From Maribacter stanieri (GTDB lineage Bacteria; Bacteroidota; Bacteroidia; Flavobacteriales; Flavobacteriaceae), in assembly GCF_900112245.1 (NCBI RefSeq), contig NZ_FOYX01000002.1:1-64000 (forward strand): 64,000 nt of DNA. Reading direction: 5' to 3'. A program made the translations under genes and the position numbers. Positions 7,895 through 17,359 of the stretch are shown one piece after another; the stretch's first letter is position 1; each line of letters begins with the position of its first letter. The notes below the pieces were generated by a model that was given only the letters and a program-made list of their open reading frames with translations, had not been told where the DNA came from and did no database searches.

Positions 7895-10147
7895 TTAAAA
7901 TCTAACGGAAACCTTACCTCTTAAGTAAAAAGGAGTTCCGGGAGTAAAGTGAATTTCCTCGACGGATGCAGTTTCATTGAATAATCTACTTTCTGTAGCA
8001 AATTGTGTTTCGTTCCATTCAGTATCAAAAAGGTTCTCTACAATTATGCCAACTGTCCAGTTTTTTATACTGTAGTTAAGATTTAAATCGGTTACAAAAT
8101 AACCTTCTGCAACAATACTATTATCTTCATTTGCCGCTCTATCACCCAAATATCTATAGTTTAAATTACCGGAAAAATTGCCTAAATCGGTAATTGATAG
8201 TCCGCCTACTGCCGTAAAATCTGGTGCAAGGGGAATATAATCTTCACCATCTGGTTCTTCTGTACTTCTAGCATATGTATAGTTAACATCACTATAAAGG
8301 TATAACCAATCTGATAACTGATAGCGCCCTCCAAGTTCTACACCGACTCTTCTCGTTTTTCCACTAGGTTCTACAATACCAGCATCACCTACATACACAA
8401 ATTCTTGATCTAAAAATAAGCCCCATAACGTAGCATTCAATACTAGCTTATCAACCGGTTTAATTATGGTTCCAAAATCAACACCATAAGCTTTAGGTAA
8501 TACATCTCTACCCTCATTTGCAGTAACTACACGTGCATCATTAGAGTGAAAGCCCATACCTGTTTTTAAGAATAATTGCCAGTTGCGGTTTAGTGCATAT
8601 AAAGTATTTAGCTTCGGACTAATAATTGCTTTGCTTTCACTTTTATTATCGTAAAGATTACTCAGTTTATTTTCATAATCGAAGTTGAAATAATCTACTC
8701 GAACAGAGGGATTAAAGGTCCAATTACCTGTTTTATATTCACCATTTACAAAACCATATACATTAGTTTCATCTACATCACCAAACGCATATTGTTCTAG
8801 CACTGTTTTTCTATTTAATGTATGTTCTAAGGTGACATCATCTACATTATCATTTCTAAAACCGATACCACCAGAATATTTAAAGGTGTCATTTTCGCCA
8901 ACAACTATATTGATTTGCTCAAATACCGTTTCAGCACCCATAATGGTTCTATCTTCATACTGGCGAATTTGATCACCATTTACAGGGTCTTCCAAAAAGA
9001 AGGTAAAATTAGAGAACAGCTCAAAATCATATTTGCTCACAAAAGCCCTTGTCTTAAGAAATTGTTCTTCGCCTAAAAACTTTGTGTGATTCAGCATTAA
9101 GTTTGATCTACTTGTTTGTCCGCCTTCGGTATCATCTATAGCACCGAAACGACCAATTATGTTTTGGTCGATCGCGCGTTGGGGCACCTGACCAGAGGCA
9201 TCCCATTTACTTTGAAAATGCGAAGCAGTTAACGTCAATTCTTCTTTACCTATATCTTTATAATGATAACGACCTAGAATATTTATACGATTAAAGTTTT
9301 GTGGCGAATCAAAAGGACCATCGGTGAGGTAAAGCTCAGAGGCTATATACGCATCACTTTTACTACTTTCTAAAATATTAAAAAGGCCTACAAATCTATT
9401 GGTATTGAATTGCCCTGCTTCATAAGACAACATGCTCTTATCTATACTTTTTTTAAGGTTTAAATCAACAAAACCTGCGGTATTGAAATCTCCTTTATCC
9501 GCGTAATACGGACCTTTTCCAAAATTGATATTATCTATAGTTTCTGGAATGACAAAATGCAAATCTGCATACCCTTGACCATGGGCGTGCGACACCATAT
9601 TTACCGGCATGCCATCTACACTAATAGCAACATCGGTACCGTGGTCAATATCAAATCCTCTTAAAAATATTTGTTCTGCTTTACCACCACCGGCATGTTG
9701 CCCTATTAGAAGTCCGGGAACTTTTCGTAAAATTTCTTGTGATGATTTAACTGGGTCGTTCTGTATATCTACATTTACAATTCTGCTCATTGCATCTACT
9801 TTAGATACGACGACCACTTGGTCTAAGTTAATACTAGATTCCTCTAATATCACTTCAACACCTTCGCTCAAATGATTTTGATTCACTACCAAAACAAAAG
9901 TTTTATAACCTAAATTAGAGAAGTAAATAGAATCGTTGATTTGACTTGAAGGAAGTGAAAATAACCCAGATAGGTTGGTATGACTATGTTGACCAGAGGT
10001 TTGGTTAAAAATACCAACATTTTCCAATAAGGCACCACTAGTATCAGTAACAACACCTTTAAGATTTTGCGCGTTGGTAATATTGAATGCCCCAATAATG
10101 AGAAATATTGTTAACAGCCTAAGTGCCCAATTACTGCTATAATTCAT
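7895..10147 (-). CDS. TonB-dependent outer-membrane receptor
   Basis: 750 residues. It has a signal peptide (about 1-26), then a carboxypeptidase-regulatory-like beta-sandwich (about 28-105), a plug domain (about 110-225, with IFLRGFDIDHGTDVAISVDG), and a long beta-barrel ending in an aromatic residue (GKVSVRF), as required for outer-membrane insertion. It is shorter than the SusC class and no SusD partner is adjacent, so it is more likely a receptor for a metal chelate, cofactor or small molecule than for a polysaccharide. A His-rich plug stretch (MVSHAHGQG) could contact a metal (speculative). It appears to be transcribed alone. Confidence 0.93.
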   Translation of the reverse strand: MNYSSNWALRLLTIFLIIGAFNITNAQNLKGVVTDTSGALLENVGIFNQTSGQHSHTNLSGLFSLPSSQINDSIYFSNLGYKTFVLVVNQNHLSEGVEVILEESSINLDQVVVVSKVDAMSRIVNVDIQNDPVKSSQEILRKVPGLLIGQHAGGGKAEQIFLRGFDIDHGTDVAISVDGMPVNMVSHAHGQGYADLHFVIPETIDNINFGKGPYYADKGDFNTAGFVDLNLKKSIDKSMLSYEAGQFNTNRFVGLFNILESSKSDAYIASELYLTDGPFDSPQNFNRINILGRYHYKDIGKEELTLTASHFQSKWDASGQVPQRAIDQNIIGRFGAIDDTEGGQTSRSNLMLNHTKFLGEEQFLKTRAFVSKYDFELFSNFTFFLEDPVNGDQIRQYEDRTIMGAETVFEQINIVVGENDTFKYSGGIGFRNDNVDDVTLEHTLNRKTVLEQYAFGDVDETNVYGFVNGEYKTGNWTFNPSVRVDYFNFDYENKLSNLYDNKSESKAIISPKLNTLYALNRNWQLFLKTGMGFHSNDARVVTANEGRDVLPKAYGVDFGTIIKPVDKLVLNATLWGLFLDQEFVYVGDAGIVEPSGKTRRVGVELGGRYQLSDWLYLYSDVNYTYARSTEEPDGEDYIPLAPDFTAVGGLSITDLGNFSGNLNYRYLGDRAANEDNSIVAEGYFVTDLNLNYSIKNWTVGIIVENLFDTEWNETQFATESRLFNETASVEEIHFTPGTPFYLRGKVSVRF

Positions 10148-10359
10148 AAAATAATATTTAAATAAAGTTTGTTTTCAATAGTACTTACGACAAAAACCAC
10201 GGATGGTTTTATGGTTTTAAAAAAAACGCCAAAATAAAAATATTAAAGGGATAGGGAAATTATTTACGCTTAATGACAATGATTAAACTATAAGAGTCAA
10301 TAGACATTCGTAGTTATTCAGAACTTTGCATTTATAACAGAATTTTAAAAAATAAAACA

Positions 10360-11469
10360 ATGAGTACACAGATATTATTAACACCTTATCATAAAAATTT
10401 AGATTTAAAGAATAGGGTTGTCATGGCACCTATGACAAGAAGCAGAGCTGCAAACGATGGCAATGTACCAACAGAAGATTTACACGTACCATATTATGTT
10501 CAAAGAGCATCTGCAGGTTTAATTATTACAGAAGGTTCACAAGTCTCTAAACAAGCAGTAGGTTATGTAAACACTGCAGGAATTTATTCCAAAGAACAAG
10601 TGGAAGGATGGAAAAAAGTTACAAAAGAAGTTCATGACAAAGGTGGAAAAATCTTTATTCAATTATGGCACGTTGGGCGTATGTCTCACCCAGATTTTCA
10701 TAATGGCGAATTACCATTAGCTCCGTCTGCAATAAACCCTAATGCGAAATCTTATACGCCAGAGGGTTTTAAAGATACCGTAACACCAAAAGCCATGTCT
10801 ATTGAAGAAATTAAACAAACCGTAGAAGATTTTAAAAATGCAGCTAAAAATGCTATTGAAGCTGGTTTTGACGGAGTAGAAATACATTCATCTAACGGAT
10901 ATTTATTTCACCAATTTTTTAACGGAACTTCAAATACTAGAACAGATGATTATGGGGGAACAATTGAGAATAGAGCTCGTTTCTTTTTTGAAGTTTTAGA
11001 TGCCATGACCAAAGTTATTCCAGAACAAAAAATAGGAGCAAGATTTAACCCTTCGTTAAACGGAATGTTCGGTATTACAATGGATGAGGATACCATACCA
11101 ACATTTGAATATATTATTAAAAAACTGAATGATTATGATTTAGCTTATATTCATTTGTCTGAACCTTTTACAGATGTTTCTGATATTTCATACGCTGTAA
11201 AAAACATTTCTAAACACTTTAGACCTTTATATAATGGTACTTTAATGATTAATGCAGGATTTGATCAAGAGTCCGGAAACAAGGTCATTGAAGAAGGAAA
11301 CGCAGATTTAGTAGCTTATGGTAAACCATTTATTTCAAATCCAGACTTGGTCGAGCGATTTGCTAATGGATATGATTTAGCAGATTGGAATGAAGAAACT
11401 TTTTACACACCAGGCAAAGAAGGCTATTTAGATTATCCTAAATACAATGAAGAAAAAGAACTCGCATAA
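10360..11469 (+). CDS. Old Yellow Enzyme family alkene reductase
   Basis: 369 residues, full family length. FMN-site motif APMTRSR is at 23-29 and QLWHVGR at 101-107. The active-site pattern His176-x-x-Asn179-x-Tyr181 matches the substrate-anchoring His/Asn pair and proton-donating Tyr of OYE/NemA enzymes. NTRTDDYGGTIENR is also typical. It is a cytoplasmic, FMN-bound, NAD(P)H-dependent reductase of activated C=C bonds in unsaturated carbonyls, and often acts on nitro compounds. A GAACTTTGC near-match to the -7 consensus lies about 30 bases before the ATG. A strong terminator follows, so it is monocistronic. The other electrophile-defence genes at the right end of the window make a detoxification role plausible. 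Confidence 0.93.
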   Translation: MSTQILLTPYHKNLDLKNRVVMAPMTRSRAANDGNVPTEDLHVPYYVQRASAGLIITEGSQVSKQAVGYVNTAGIYSKEQVEGWKKVTKEVHDKGGKIFIQLWHVGRMSHPDFHNGELPLAPSAINPNAKSYTPEGFKDTVTPKAMSIEEIKQTVEDFKNAAKNAIEAGFDGVEIHSSNGYLFHQFFNGTSNTRTDDYGGTIENRARFFFEVLDAMTKVIPEQKIGARFNPSLNGMFGITMDEDTIPTFEYIIKKLNDYDLAYIHLSEPFTDVSDISYAVKNISKHFRPLYNGTLMINAGFDQESGNKVIEEGNADLVAYGKPFISNPDLVERFANGYDLADWNEETFYTPGKEGYLDYPKYNEEKELA

Positions 11470-11491
11470 CTTAAAATAGTAGTTATTGTTC

Positions 11492-11523
11492 AAAAAAAAA
11501 GCAGCCATCTGGCTGCTTTTTTT
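11492..11523 (+). terminator. Intrinsic terminator after the OYE gene
   Basis: A stem of GCAGCC and GGCTGC with a four-base loop, preceded by A9 and followed by T7. It can act in both directions and also ends the convergent small gene at 11541. Confidence 0.85.
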
Positions 11524-11540
11524 ATACAATCATGTACTGA

Positions 11541-11828
11541 CTATTTAATATGGTCAGTATTTCTTTCTAAATCTTCATTTCCATCAGCTCCTTGACTATA
11601 CAGTTGGTTCTCTTCGTCCTTTAAAATCTTATGCGTTTTGTTTTGGGGTAAATCACGTCCTGGAACATCCAAATCTTTTCCTGCAAAATCAACCTCTTTT
11701 TCACGACTGTTGAGTTGGCCATCGTCTCCATTATCTGTTCTTATATTTTTAGTTCTTTCTCCTAAAGCTTGCAAATCTGCTTCTGTTATATCAGAATTAT
11801 ATTTATCGTTTGTTTTGTCTTTTTTCAT
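11541..11828 (-). CDS. Small hydrophilic protein of unknown function
   Basis: 95 residues, highly charged (Asp, Glu, Lys, Asn) with no hydrophobic core, no Cys and no signal peptide; probably largely disordered. Such short acidic proteins are common in Bacteroidetes and some are stress-induced, but I cannot assign a role. The start at 11828 is the only good ATG (MKKDKTNDKYNSD). It is convergent with the OYE gene and shares its terminator. Confidence 0.7.
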   Translation of the reverse strand: MKKDKTNDKYNSDITEADLQALGERTKNIRTDNGDDGQLNSREKEVDFAGKDLDVPGRDLPQNKTHKILKDEENQLYSQGADGNEDLERNTDHIK

Positions 11829-12035
11829 AGCTGTAATTTTATATAATTAGATTCTCAAATTACAATTTCTATGATGTATACATTATCGCTTTCCATAGAT
11901 ATTTAAGCTCATATCAAGGCAACAATTCTTTTTACAGTGTATTAATTCTACAGTGTGTATTCGTGTTAATATAATTAGTTAACGCATTAATGCTTACTAT
12001 AGTTATTACGGAACTTGCTGAAAAATTATTAGAAG

Positions 12036-12665
12036 ATGGAAAATGTATTAGTAGCTGGTGCTAACGGTACCACAGGAAAAAAAATAATAAACCTTTTAAA
12101 AAACTCTCAATACTTTCAACCAGTAGCCATGGTTCGTAAAGAAGAACAAAAAGAGCAATTTGAAAAGGAAAATATAAGAACAGTATTAGGAGATTTAGAA
12201 AAAGACCTATCGCATACGGTTGATAATATTGATAAGGTAATTTTTGCCGCAGGTTCTGGTGGTAAAAAAGTTGTGGAAGTAGATCAAGAAGGAGCAAAAA
12301 ACTTAATTGACGTTTCAAAAAAAGCAAATATTAAAAAGTTTGTAATGCTTAGTTCTATGGGAGCAGACAATCCTGAAGAAGCAGATGATCTAAAAGACTA
12401 TTTAAAGGCAAAACATAATGCTGATGAGTATCTAAAATCAACAAATTTAGTACATGCAATTGTTAGACCTGGGTCATTAACAAATGATGCAGGTACAGGT
12501 AAAATTGAATTGCAGACAAAATTGAACAAACAAGGTTCAATTTCAAGAGACGATGTAGCGCAAACCTTAGTGCGTTCTTTACATGATAATGATGCCATTA
12601 ATAGTACGTTTGAAATTATACAAGGTGATACTCTTATTGGAAAAGCAATGGAATCAAATGCCTAA
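12036..12665 (+). CDS. NAD(P)-binding atypical SDR (NAD(P)H-binding family)
   Basis: 209 residues. The N-terminal VLVAGANGTTGKKI contains the GxxGxxG motif (8-14) of atypical short-chain dehydrogenases. The protein continues with VMLSSMGAD and a C-terminus compatible with the YwnB/BVR-B-like subgroup of about 210 residues. The classical YxxxK is not obvious, as in most of this subgroup. These proteins act as cytoplasmic NADPH-dependent reductases or redox sensors; the substrate is unknown. It is monocistronic, with a good terminator downstream. Confidence 0.85.
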   Translation: MENVLVAGANGTTGKKIINLLKNSQYFQPVAMVRKEEQKEQFEKENIRTVLGDLEKDLSHTVDNIDKVIFAAGSGGKKVVEVDQEGAKNLIDVSKKANIKKFVMLSSMGADNPEEADDLKDYLKAKHNADEYLKSTNLVHAIVRPGSLTNDAGTGKIELQTKLNKQGSISRDDVAQTLVRSLHDNDAINSTFEIIQGDTLIGKAMESNA

Positions 12666-12693
12666 ATTCAATCGAATTCTATAATTTAACTGA

Positions 12694-12727
12694 GCCAATT
12701 CTAATACTATTAGAATTGGCTTTTTTA
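12694..12727 (+). terminator. Intrinsic terminator after the SDR gene
   Basis: A 12-base-pair stem (GCCAATTCTAAT and its complement) with an ACT loop, followed by T6. Confidence 0.85.
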
Positions 12728-12781
12728 TTCATAAATTTTCAATAACTAATTTTAATAATTTAATTACAAAACCATGTTGTG

Positions 12782-12789
12782 TATCTTCG
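12782..12789 (+). promoter_or_regulatory. -7-like box TATCTTCG for the sorbosone-dehydrogenase-like gene
   Basis: Seven of eight positions fit TAnnTTTG, counting the free ones. It lies 23 bases before the ATG at 12813. Confidence 0.35.
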
Positions 12790-12812
12790 TGGGGAACTAA
12801 ACAACCTAAAAA

Positions 12813-14000
12813 ATGAAAATACCCTTTCTAAAAATGACTTTAGCGCTAGCCTTGGTTATTGCGTTACATTCTTGCAAAGAGAACAAAAAAGAAGATTTAA
12901 AAAATACAGCTGAGAAAGTTGAACTTGACAGTACTGATTTAGCTCTGTTGGATTTAAATCTACCAGAAGGATTTCAAATCGAAGTTTATGCAAGGGGAGT
13001 AGATGGTGCACGTTCTATGGCAATGGGTGATAACGGAACATTGTTCGTGGGTACTAGAACAGAAAATAATGTATATGCCATACAAGATACCGATGGTGAT
13101 TTTAAGGCTGACAATATCATGGTTTTAGATACCATGGAAGTACCAAATGGTATTGCTATGCGAAATGGTGATCTGTACGTAGCGCAAGTTGGTAGTCTTT
13201 GGAAATATCCAAATATTGAAGAACAATTAGGAGGCGATTTAGAAAAGGAACTGATTTACGATGACTTTCCGACAGAATTTCATCACGGATGGAAATACAT
13301 TGCTTTTGGTCCTGATGACAAACTATATGTGCCTGTTGGGGCACCTTGTAATATTTGTAACCGTACAGATGAGGATGAGCGATATGCAACTATTTCAAGA
13401 ATGGACCCAGATGGTAGCAATCGTGAAATATATGCGCGAGGAGTTAGAAACTCTGTAGGGTTCACTTGGCACCCAGATACTAAAGAAATGTGGTTTACAG
13501 ATAATGGCCGCGATATGTTAGGAGATGATATTCCGCCTTGCGAATTAAATAAGGTTACAGAAGTTGGACAACATTTTGGTTACCCTTTCTGTCATGGCGG
13601 TATTGTTAAAGATCCTGAGTTTGGTGATTTACACCCTTGTTCAGATTTTGTATCTCCAGCATTACAATTAGATGCACACGTTGCTCCATTAGGCATTAAA
13701 TTTTACACAGGAAACATGTTTCCATCAGAATATAAAGGAAAGGCATTTATTGCTGAACACGGTTCTTGGAACAGAAGTAAAAAAGTAGGTTACAGAATTA
13801 TGATGGTAAACATAGAGTATGGTGAAGCTGTAAGTACAGAACCATTTATTGATGGTTGGTTAAATGAAGTTGAGCAGAAAGCTACCGGAAGACCTGTAGA
13901 CATATTATTATTAAAAGATGGTTCTATGTTGATTTCAGATGATTATGGCGATGCCATTTATCGTGTTTCTTATAGTGAAACAGCACTTGCCAATAACTAA
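12813..14000 (+). CDS. Secreted sorbosone-dehydrogenase-like beta-propeller lipoprotein
   Basis: 395 residues. A type II signal ends at the lipobox ALHSC (Cys21), so the mature protein is lipid-anchored, probably on the outer membrane. The body is a six-bladed propeller of the soluble glucose/L-sorbosone dehydrogenase family: LPEGFQIEVYARGV opens it, then VPVGAPCNICNR, an ARGVRNSVGFTWHP segment and the late IAEHGSWNRSKKVGYR. Family members use PQQ to oxidise sugars or aldehydes, but many Bacteroidetes members have no proven activity. A terminator follows. Together with the secreted sugar enzymes at 37.9-39.8 kb it suggests periplasmic oxidation of carbohydrates. Confidence 0.87.
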   Translation: MKIPFLKMTLALALVIALHSCKENKKEDLKNTAEKVELDSTDLALLDLNLPEGFQIEVYARGVDGARSMAMGDNGTLFVGTRTENNVYAIQDTDGDFKADNIMVLDTMEVPNGIAMRNGDLYVAQVGSLWKYPNIEEQLGGDLEKELIYDDFPTEFHHGWKYIAFGPDDKLYVPVGAPCNICNRTDEDERYATISRMDPDGSNREIYARGVRNSVGFTWHPDTKEMWFTDNGRDMLGDDIPPCELNKVTEVGQHFGYPFCHGGIVKDPEFGDLHPCSDFVSPALQLDAHVAPLGIKFYTGNMFPSEYKGKAFIAEHGSWNRSKKVGYRIMMVNIEYGEAVSTEPFIDGWLNEVEQKATGRPVDILLLKDGSMLISDDYGDAIYRVSYSETALANN

Positions 14001-14022
14001 ATTTAGATATACATTTATAGAA

Positions 14023-14050
14023 GAAAAGCAGCCAAATTTGGCTGCTTTTT
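14023..14050 (+). terminator. Intrinsic terminator after the propeller lipoprotein
   Basis: The stem AAAAGCAGCCAAA and its complement is followed by T5. Its core GCAGCCA/TGGCTGC is the same as that of the terminator at 11492. Confidence 0.85.
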
Positions 14051-14126
14051 CATTTCTTATTCATCTTATTCCCGTTTCCAATTCTTATATTTATACTCCT
14101 TTTTTTGTCATCAATAATATATCATC

Positions 14127-15026
14127 ATGAACGACTATAACTCACGTAGAACATTTCTAAAACAAACGGGTATATTATCAGTAAGTTCAATGCTACCATT
14201 ATCCGTACTTCCAATAGATTATAAATATAAAATGGGACTTCAATTGTTCACTATTCGTGATGCCATGGCTAAAGACCCAATTGGCAGTATAAAATATGCC
14301 AGAGAGCTAGGGTATGAAGACGGGGAGATATATGGTTATGATGGCAAAAACGATACATACTACGGAATAAAATCTCAAGAGTTTAAAAAGCAACTGGTCG
14401 ATTTAGATTTCACTATATCTAGTGGTCATTATGATTTCTCAAGTCTTTTTAATGAGCCTATGGATTATCTTAAGCGCTATGTAGACCAATGTATTAAAGG
14501 TTCTAAAACCCTAGATAGTAAATATATAACATGGCCTTGGTTAGCTCCAGAATTTAGAACTATTGAAAATTTTAAAATTTTAGCAGATAAATTAAATACA
14601 ATAGGGGAGCGGGTTAGTAAAGCAGGATTACAGTTTGCCTATCACAATCATGATTTTGAATTTACCGACCATAATGGCAAACAGGGCTATGATATTATTC
14701 TTAAAAACACTGAACCCAGTTTAGTTAAACTACAAATGGATATGTATTGGGTAGAACATTCTTCTAATAAAAATATTCATGAGTTAATTACAGAAAATCC
14801 TGGGCGTTATGTTATGTGGCATATTAAGGATATGGATAAAGTTACCCGCGATTATTCAGAAATGGGCAATGGCTCTATTGATTATAAGTCCCTATTATCT
14901 TCTGTAGATATGGAGGATTTACAATACTACTATATTGAACAAGGTGGTAATTTTGCCGATAACTCCATGCAAAGCATTACAGATAGTGCTGTTTATTTTA
15001 AAAAACATTTGCAAAGATTTCTTTAA
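14127..15026 (+). CDS. Tat-exported sugar phosphate isomerase/epimerase-like TIM barrel
   Basis: 299 residues. The N-terminus carries a twin-arginine signal (SRRTFLKQTG, residues 6-15, then a hydrophobic stretch), so it is probably exported folded. The barrel shows the xylose-isomerase-like AP endonuclease family pattern with metal-ligand candidates in YHNHDFEF, WHIKDMD and YIEQGG. Related secreted proteins process sugars or keto-sugars in Bacteroidetes; the exact substrate is unknown. The aminotransferase gene starts 3 bases after its stop, so they share a transcript although their products act in different compartments. Confidence 0.87.
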   Translation: MNDYNSRRTFLKQTGILSVSSMLPLSVLPIDYKYKMGLQLFTIRDAMAKDPIGSIKYARELGYEDGEIYGYDGKNDTYYGIKSQEFKKQLVDLDFTISSGHYDFSSLFNEPMDYLKRYVDQCIKGSKTLDSKYITWPWLAPEFRTIENFKILADKLNTIGERVSKAGLQFAYHNHDFEFTDHNGKQGYDIILKNTEPSLVKLQMDMYWVEHSSNKNIHELITENPGRYVMWHIKDMDKVTRDYSEMGNGSIDYKSLLSSVDMEDLQYYYIEQGGNFADNSMQSITDSAVYFKKHLQRFL

Positions 15027-15029
15027 TTC

Positions 15030-15869
15030 ATGAAATACCCAGAAAAAGTTTATTTGAACGGAAGCATAGTACCCCATCAAGATGCTAAAATTTCAGTGTT
15101 TGATCGCGGATTTATTTTTGGCGATGGTATTTATGAGGTAATGGTTCAAATTAATGGTTCATTCTTTTATAAAGAAGCGCACTTAAATCGTTTAAAAGAT
15201 GGACTTCAAAAAGTCAATATTAAATTTGATGTTGATATCCTTCCAAAGGAAATATCAAAATTACTTGAGGCATCTGAACTTACCAATAAAGATTGCATGC
15301 TTTATATTCAGATTACCAGAGGTGTAGCCCCACGACAGCATTCCTATCCAGCAGATATACTGCCAACGGTAATGATGTACGCCATACCTAAAGTATTACC
15401 TGATATTAATGAAATAGATGCTAAAGTCATTACTCGAGATGATTTTAGATGGTCTCGTTGCGATATTAAAATGACATCGCTTTTAGGTAACGTAATGTTG
15501 AATGAAGAAGCCATGCAGTATGATTGCTACGAAACTATTATGCATCGTAATGGCTTATATACAGAAGCATCTCATAGTAATGTATTTTTTGTGAAAGATA
15601 ATGTTGTTTACACGCATCCTGCGGATGAGTATATTCTAAACGGAATTACCAGAATTATTGTTTTAGATTTATGCAAATCGCTAAATATCGAAATAAATGA
15701 ATCACCTATTTCTATTGATGACTTAACTACTATAGATGAAGCATTCTTAACTGGTACCATCACACAAATCGCATCAATTAAGCAAATTGACGAGCATATA
15801 TTATATACAGGAAATAAAAAAGGCCCCATTACAAGAAAATTGCAAGAGGCCTTATTAAAACTTAAGTGA
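15030..15869 (+). CDS. Class IV aminotransferase, D-amino-acid transaminase-like
   Basis: 279 residues, the usual length. The start VYLNGSIVPHQDAKISVFDRGFIFGDG is the fold-type IV PLP signature. Lys147 in RCDIK is the Schiff-base lysine, and Glu179 in YTEASHSN lies at the position that contacts the PLP ring nitrogen. The spacing agrees with Bacillus D-amino-acid transaminase. It interconverts D-alanine and D-glutamate with their keto acids, feeding the cell wall; branched-chain or 4-amino-4-deoxychorismate activity cannot be ruled out. It is cytoplasmic and closely coupled to the gene upstream. Its end is 5 bases from the convergent gene at 15875. Confidence 0.9.
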   Translation: MKYPEKVYLNGSIVPHQDAKISVFDRGFIFGDGIYEVMVQINGSFFYKEAHLNRLKDGLQKVNIKFDVDILPKEISKLLEASELTNKDCMLYIQITRGVAPRQHSYPADILPTVMMYAIPKVLPDINEIDAKVITRDDFRWSRCDIKMTSLLGNVMLNEEAMQYDCYETIMHRNGLYTEASHSNVFFVKDNVVYTHPADEYILNGITRIIVLDLCKSLNIEINESPISIDDLTTIDEAFLTGTITQIASIKQIDEHILYTGNKKGPITRKLQEALLKLK

Positions 15870-15874
15870 TTTAT

Positions 15875-16717
15875 TTATTCTACGCTGAAATAAGTAAAGA
15901 ATTCGTCTGAGTTCTTAATATCCATTAAATTTAAAATATAACATACTTCAGATAAATCGGAAAAGTCCAATCCACCTTCAGCTACACTTTCGTTAAGGTA
16001 TCTACCATCTATGCCATTGTATTGGTTTCCTAAACGAATAGCTGTATTCCAAACTTGGGTTAAATGTTCATCATTTAATTTAGATTCCCAATCAACTTTT
16101 CCGTCGGACTTAAAACCTGGTGTACCATTACCTACGGCGTTACCATCAGCAATTTTGTGATAATCGGTTATAGTTTGGGCATATTTTAATTTGGTAGGTT
16201 CGGTAACAGATTCATTCCAATCGCTATGCTGAACCACATGAATTTTCTCTTTTACATTTAAAGAAGGATTCTTTTCTACCAGTTTCATAACCCAGTCAGC
16301 AGTAAAGTCTGACTGACCAGCCTCTGCAACCCAAACAGACCCACCATTATCGATGACTTTTTGAGCTTTTTTGGCAATCATTTTCACAGATGCCTTCCAT
16401 TCTTTATCAGCATCTACCCAATTTTTATTAAATGCCAGTTTCATTAATTCATTTGGTGGCACATATAAACCTTCTTGTATGCCATAAGTACCTGCAATAG
16501 CTACATAGTTTAAATCTTTATAATCCGGGTGATCTAACAAAGTTGCCAAACCAGCGGCAGTGTGTAAATCATCAATATCAGTTTTTGAATCTAATTGTAC
16601 CAAAAGTAAATCTGTTTCAATATTGAAATTGGGTTCTTGAGATTTTAAACTAATGCTAAAAAGCAAAGTGAGTAACATACAGCTAAAGACGCTTTTTAAA
16701 TGTAACCTGTTTTTCAT
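15875..16717 (-). CDS. Secreted nucleoside-hydrolase-like protein
   Basis: 280 residues with a signal peptide (about 1-26, ending LKSQ). The segment DSKTDIDD at 43-50 resembles the calcium-binding DTDPGxDD signature of nucleoside hydrolases but differs at the third to fifth positions. VWVAEAGQSDFTADW and the later conserved region suggest the wider secreted nucleoside-hydrolase-like group found in Bacteroidetes. Activity on a nucleoside is uncertain; a sugar-linked substrate is equally possible. It is preceded by a 145-base gap and then the Lacal_2735-type gene on the same strand. Confidence 0.65.
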   Translation of the reverse strand: MKNRLHLKSVFSCMLLTLLFSISLKSQEPNFNIETDLLLVQLDSKTDIDDLHTAAGLATLLDHPDYKDLNYVAIAGTYGIQEGLYVPPNELMKLAFNKNWVDADKEWKASVKMIAKKAQKVIDNGGSVWVAEAGQSDFTADWVMKLVEKNPSLNVKEKIHVVQHSDWNESVTEPTKLKYAQTITDYHKIADGNAVGNGTPGFKSDGKVDWESKLNDEHLTQVWNTAIRLGNQYNGIDGRYLNESVAEGGLDFSDLSEVCYILNLMDIKNSDEFFTYFSVE

Positions 16718-16862
16718 TTTGTTGAGTAAAATAAGTTGATTAATAATTTGTTGTTAATAATGGTGTTAGAGTATTCTTATTTTTAAAATAGAACTCCTTT
16801 GTTTAGCCTTCTAAAATAGAAAATAATACCATAACCTACATTAAAGGTGAATAATGATAAAT

Positions 16863-17030
16863 TCAATTATCCAAAGCTTCAATCTGTTTTAATATGGCAT
16901 CTGCCTCAGCTGCTTTACTGTCACTTTTAGAACGATTTTGAGTAGATAAGTCATAAGACTCCTTTAGTAATTTCTCGTACTGCTCTTGTAATTTTTCCTT
17001 TTGAGATTTCTTTTTAAATAGTCCGAACAT
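16863..17030 (-). CDS. Lacal_2735-family small protein
   Basis: 55 residues, too short for many gene finders. It begins MFGLFKKKSQKEKLQEQYEK and continues as a charged helix with LLKESYDLSTQNRSKSDSKA, the hallmark layout of the flavobacterial Lacal_2735 family (short basic start, coiled helix, Ser/Asp/Lys-rich middle). The function of the family is unknown. There is no signal peptide, and a peripheral membrane helix at the N-terminus is possible. It is a stand-alone gene. Confidence 0.8.
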   Translation of the reverse strand: MFGLFKKKSQKEKLQEQYEKLLKESYDLSTQNRSKSDSKAAEADAILKQIEALDN

Positions 17031-17307
17031 AGTTTTTGTTTTGAAGTTAGCACATTAGTAGCATTTCAAGGAAGTTTTTAAATAAAACATAATCTCATAT
17101 TCCTGAATTTCGCGGCTATTTAATAACAATGTTGGTAATAAAAATGGCTGATTTGACTTGGGAAATTGATAAATCTCAACTTTTAGGGTACGGTTTACAA
17201 AATTAGGAACTTAGAAAAAACCGATAAAAGGCTATAAATTGCCGATAAACTCTTAAATGTTTGCCAATTTATGTAATTAAACAAACTTAAAACATTGTTT
17301 GTCAACT

Positions 17308-17325
17308 ATTGGCGTCATCTTTGCT
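17308..17325 (+). promoter_or_regulatory. Probable -7 region CATCTTTGC of the short csp gene
   Basis: CATCTTTGC matches TAnnTTTG at all but the first base. TTTG a little over 20 bases upstream could be the -33 element. The transcript would have only a 40-base leader, unlike the first cold-shock gene. Confidence 0.35.
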
Positions 17326-17359
17326 ACTTAATAAGTATTATAAATTAAATTACATTACA

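Larger units (their letters stand above)
16718..17359. other. Spacer with one small gene and the csp promoter region
   Basis: This 642-base interval contains the 55-codon gene at 16863-17030 (minus) and, on its right, the promoter and short leader of the cold-shock gene. Between 17031 and 17290 I see only A+T-rich sequence. Confidence 0.6.

Noticed and set aside
17309-17359. Upstream in-frame start giving 17 extra residues to the short cold-shock protein
   Set aside because: The extra residues have no Csp homology and the -7-like box lies within them; the ATG at 17360 gives the standard start.
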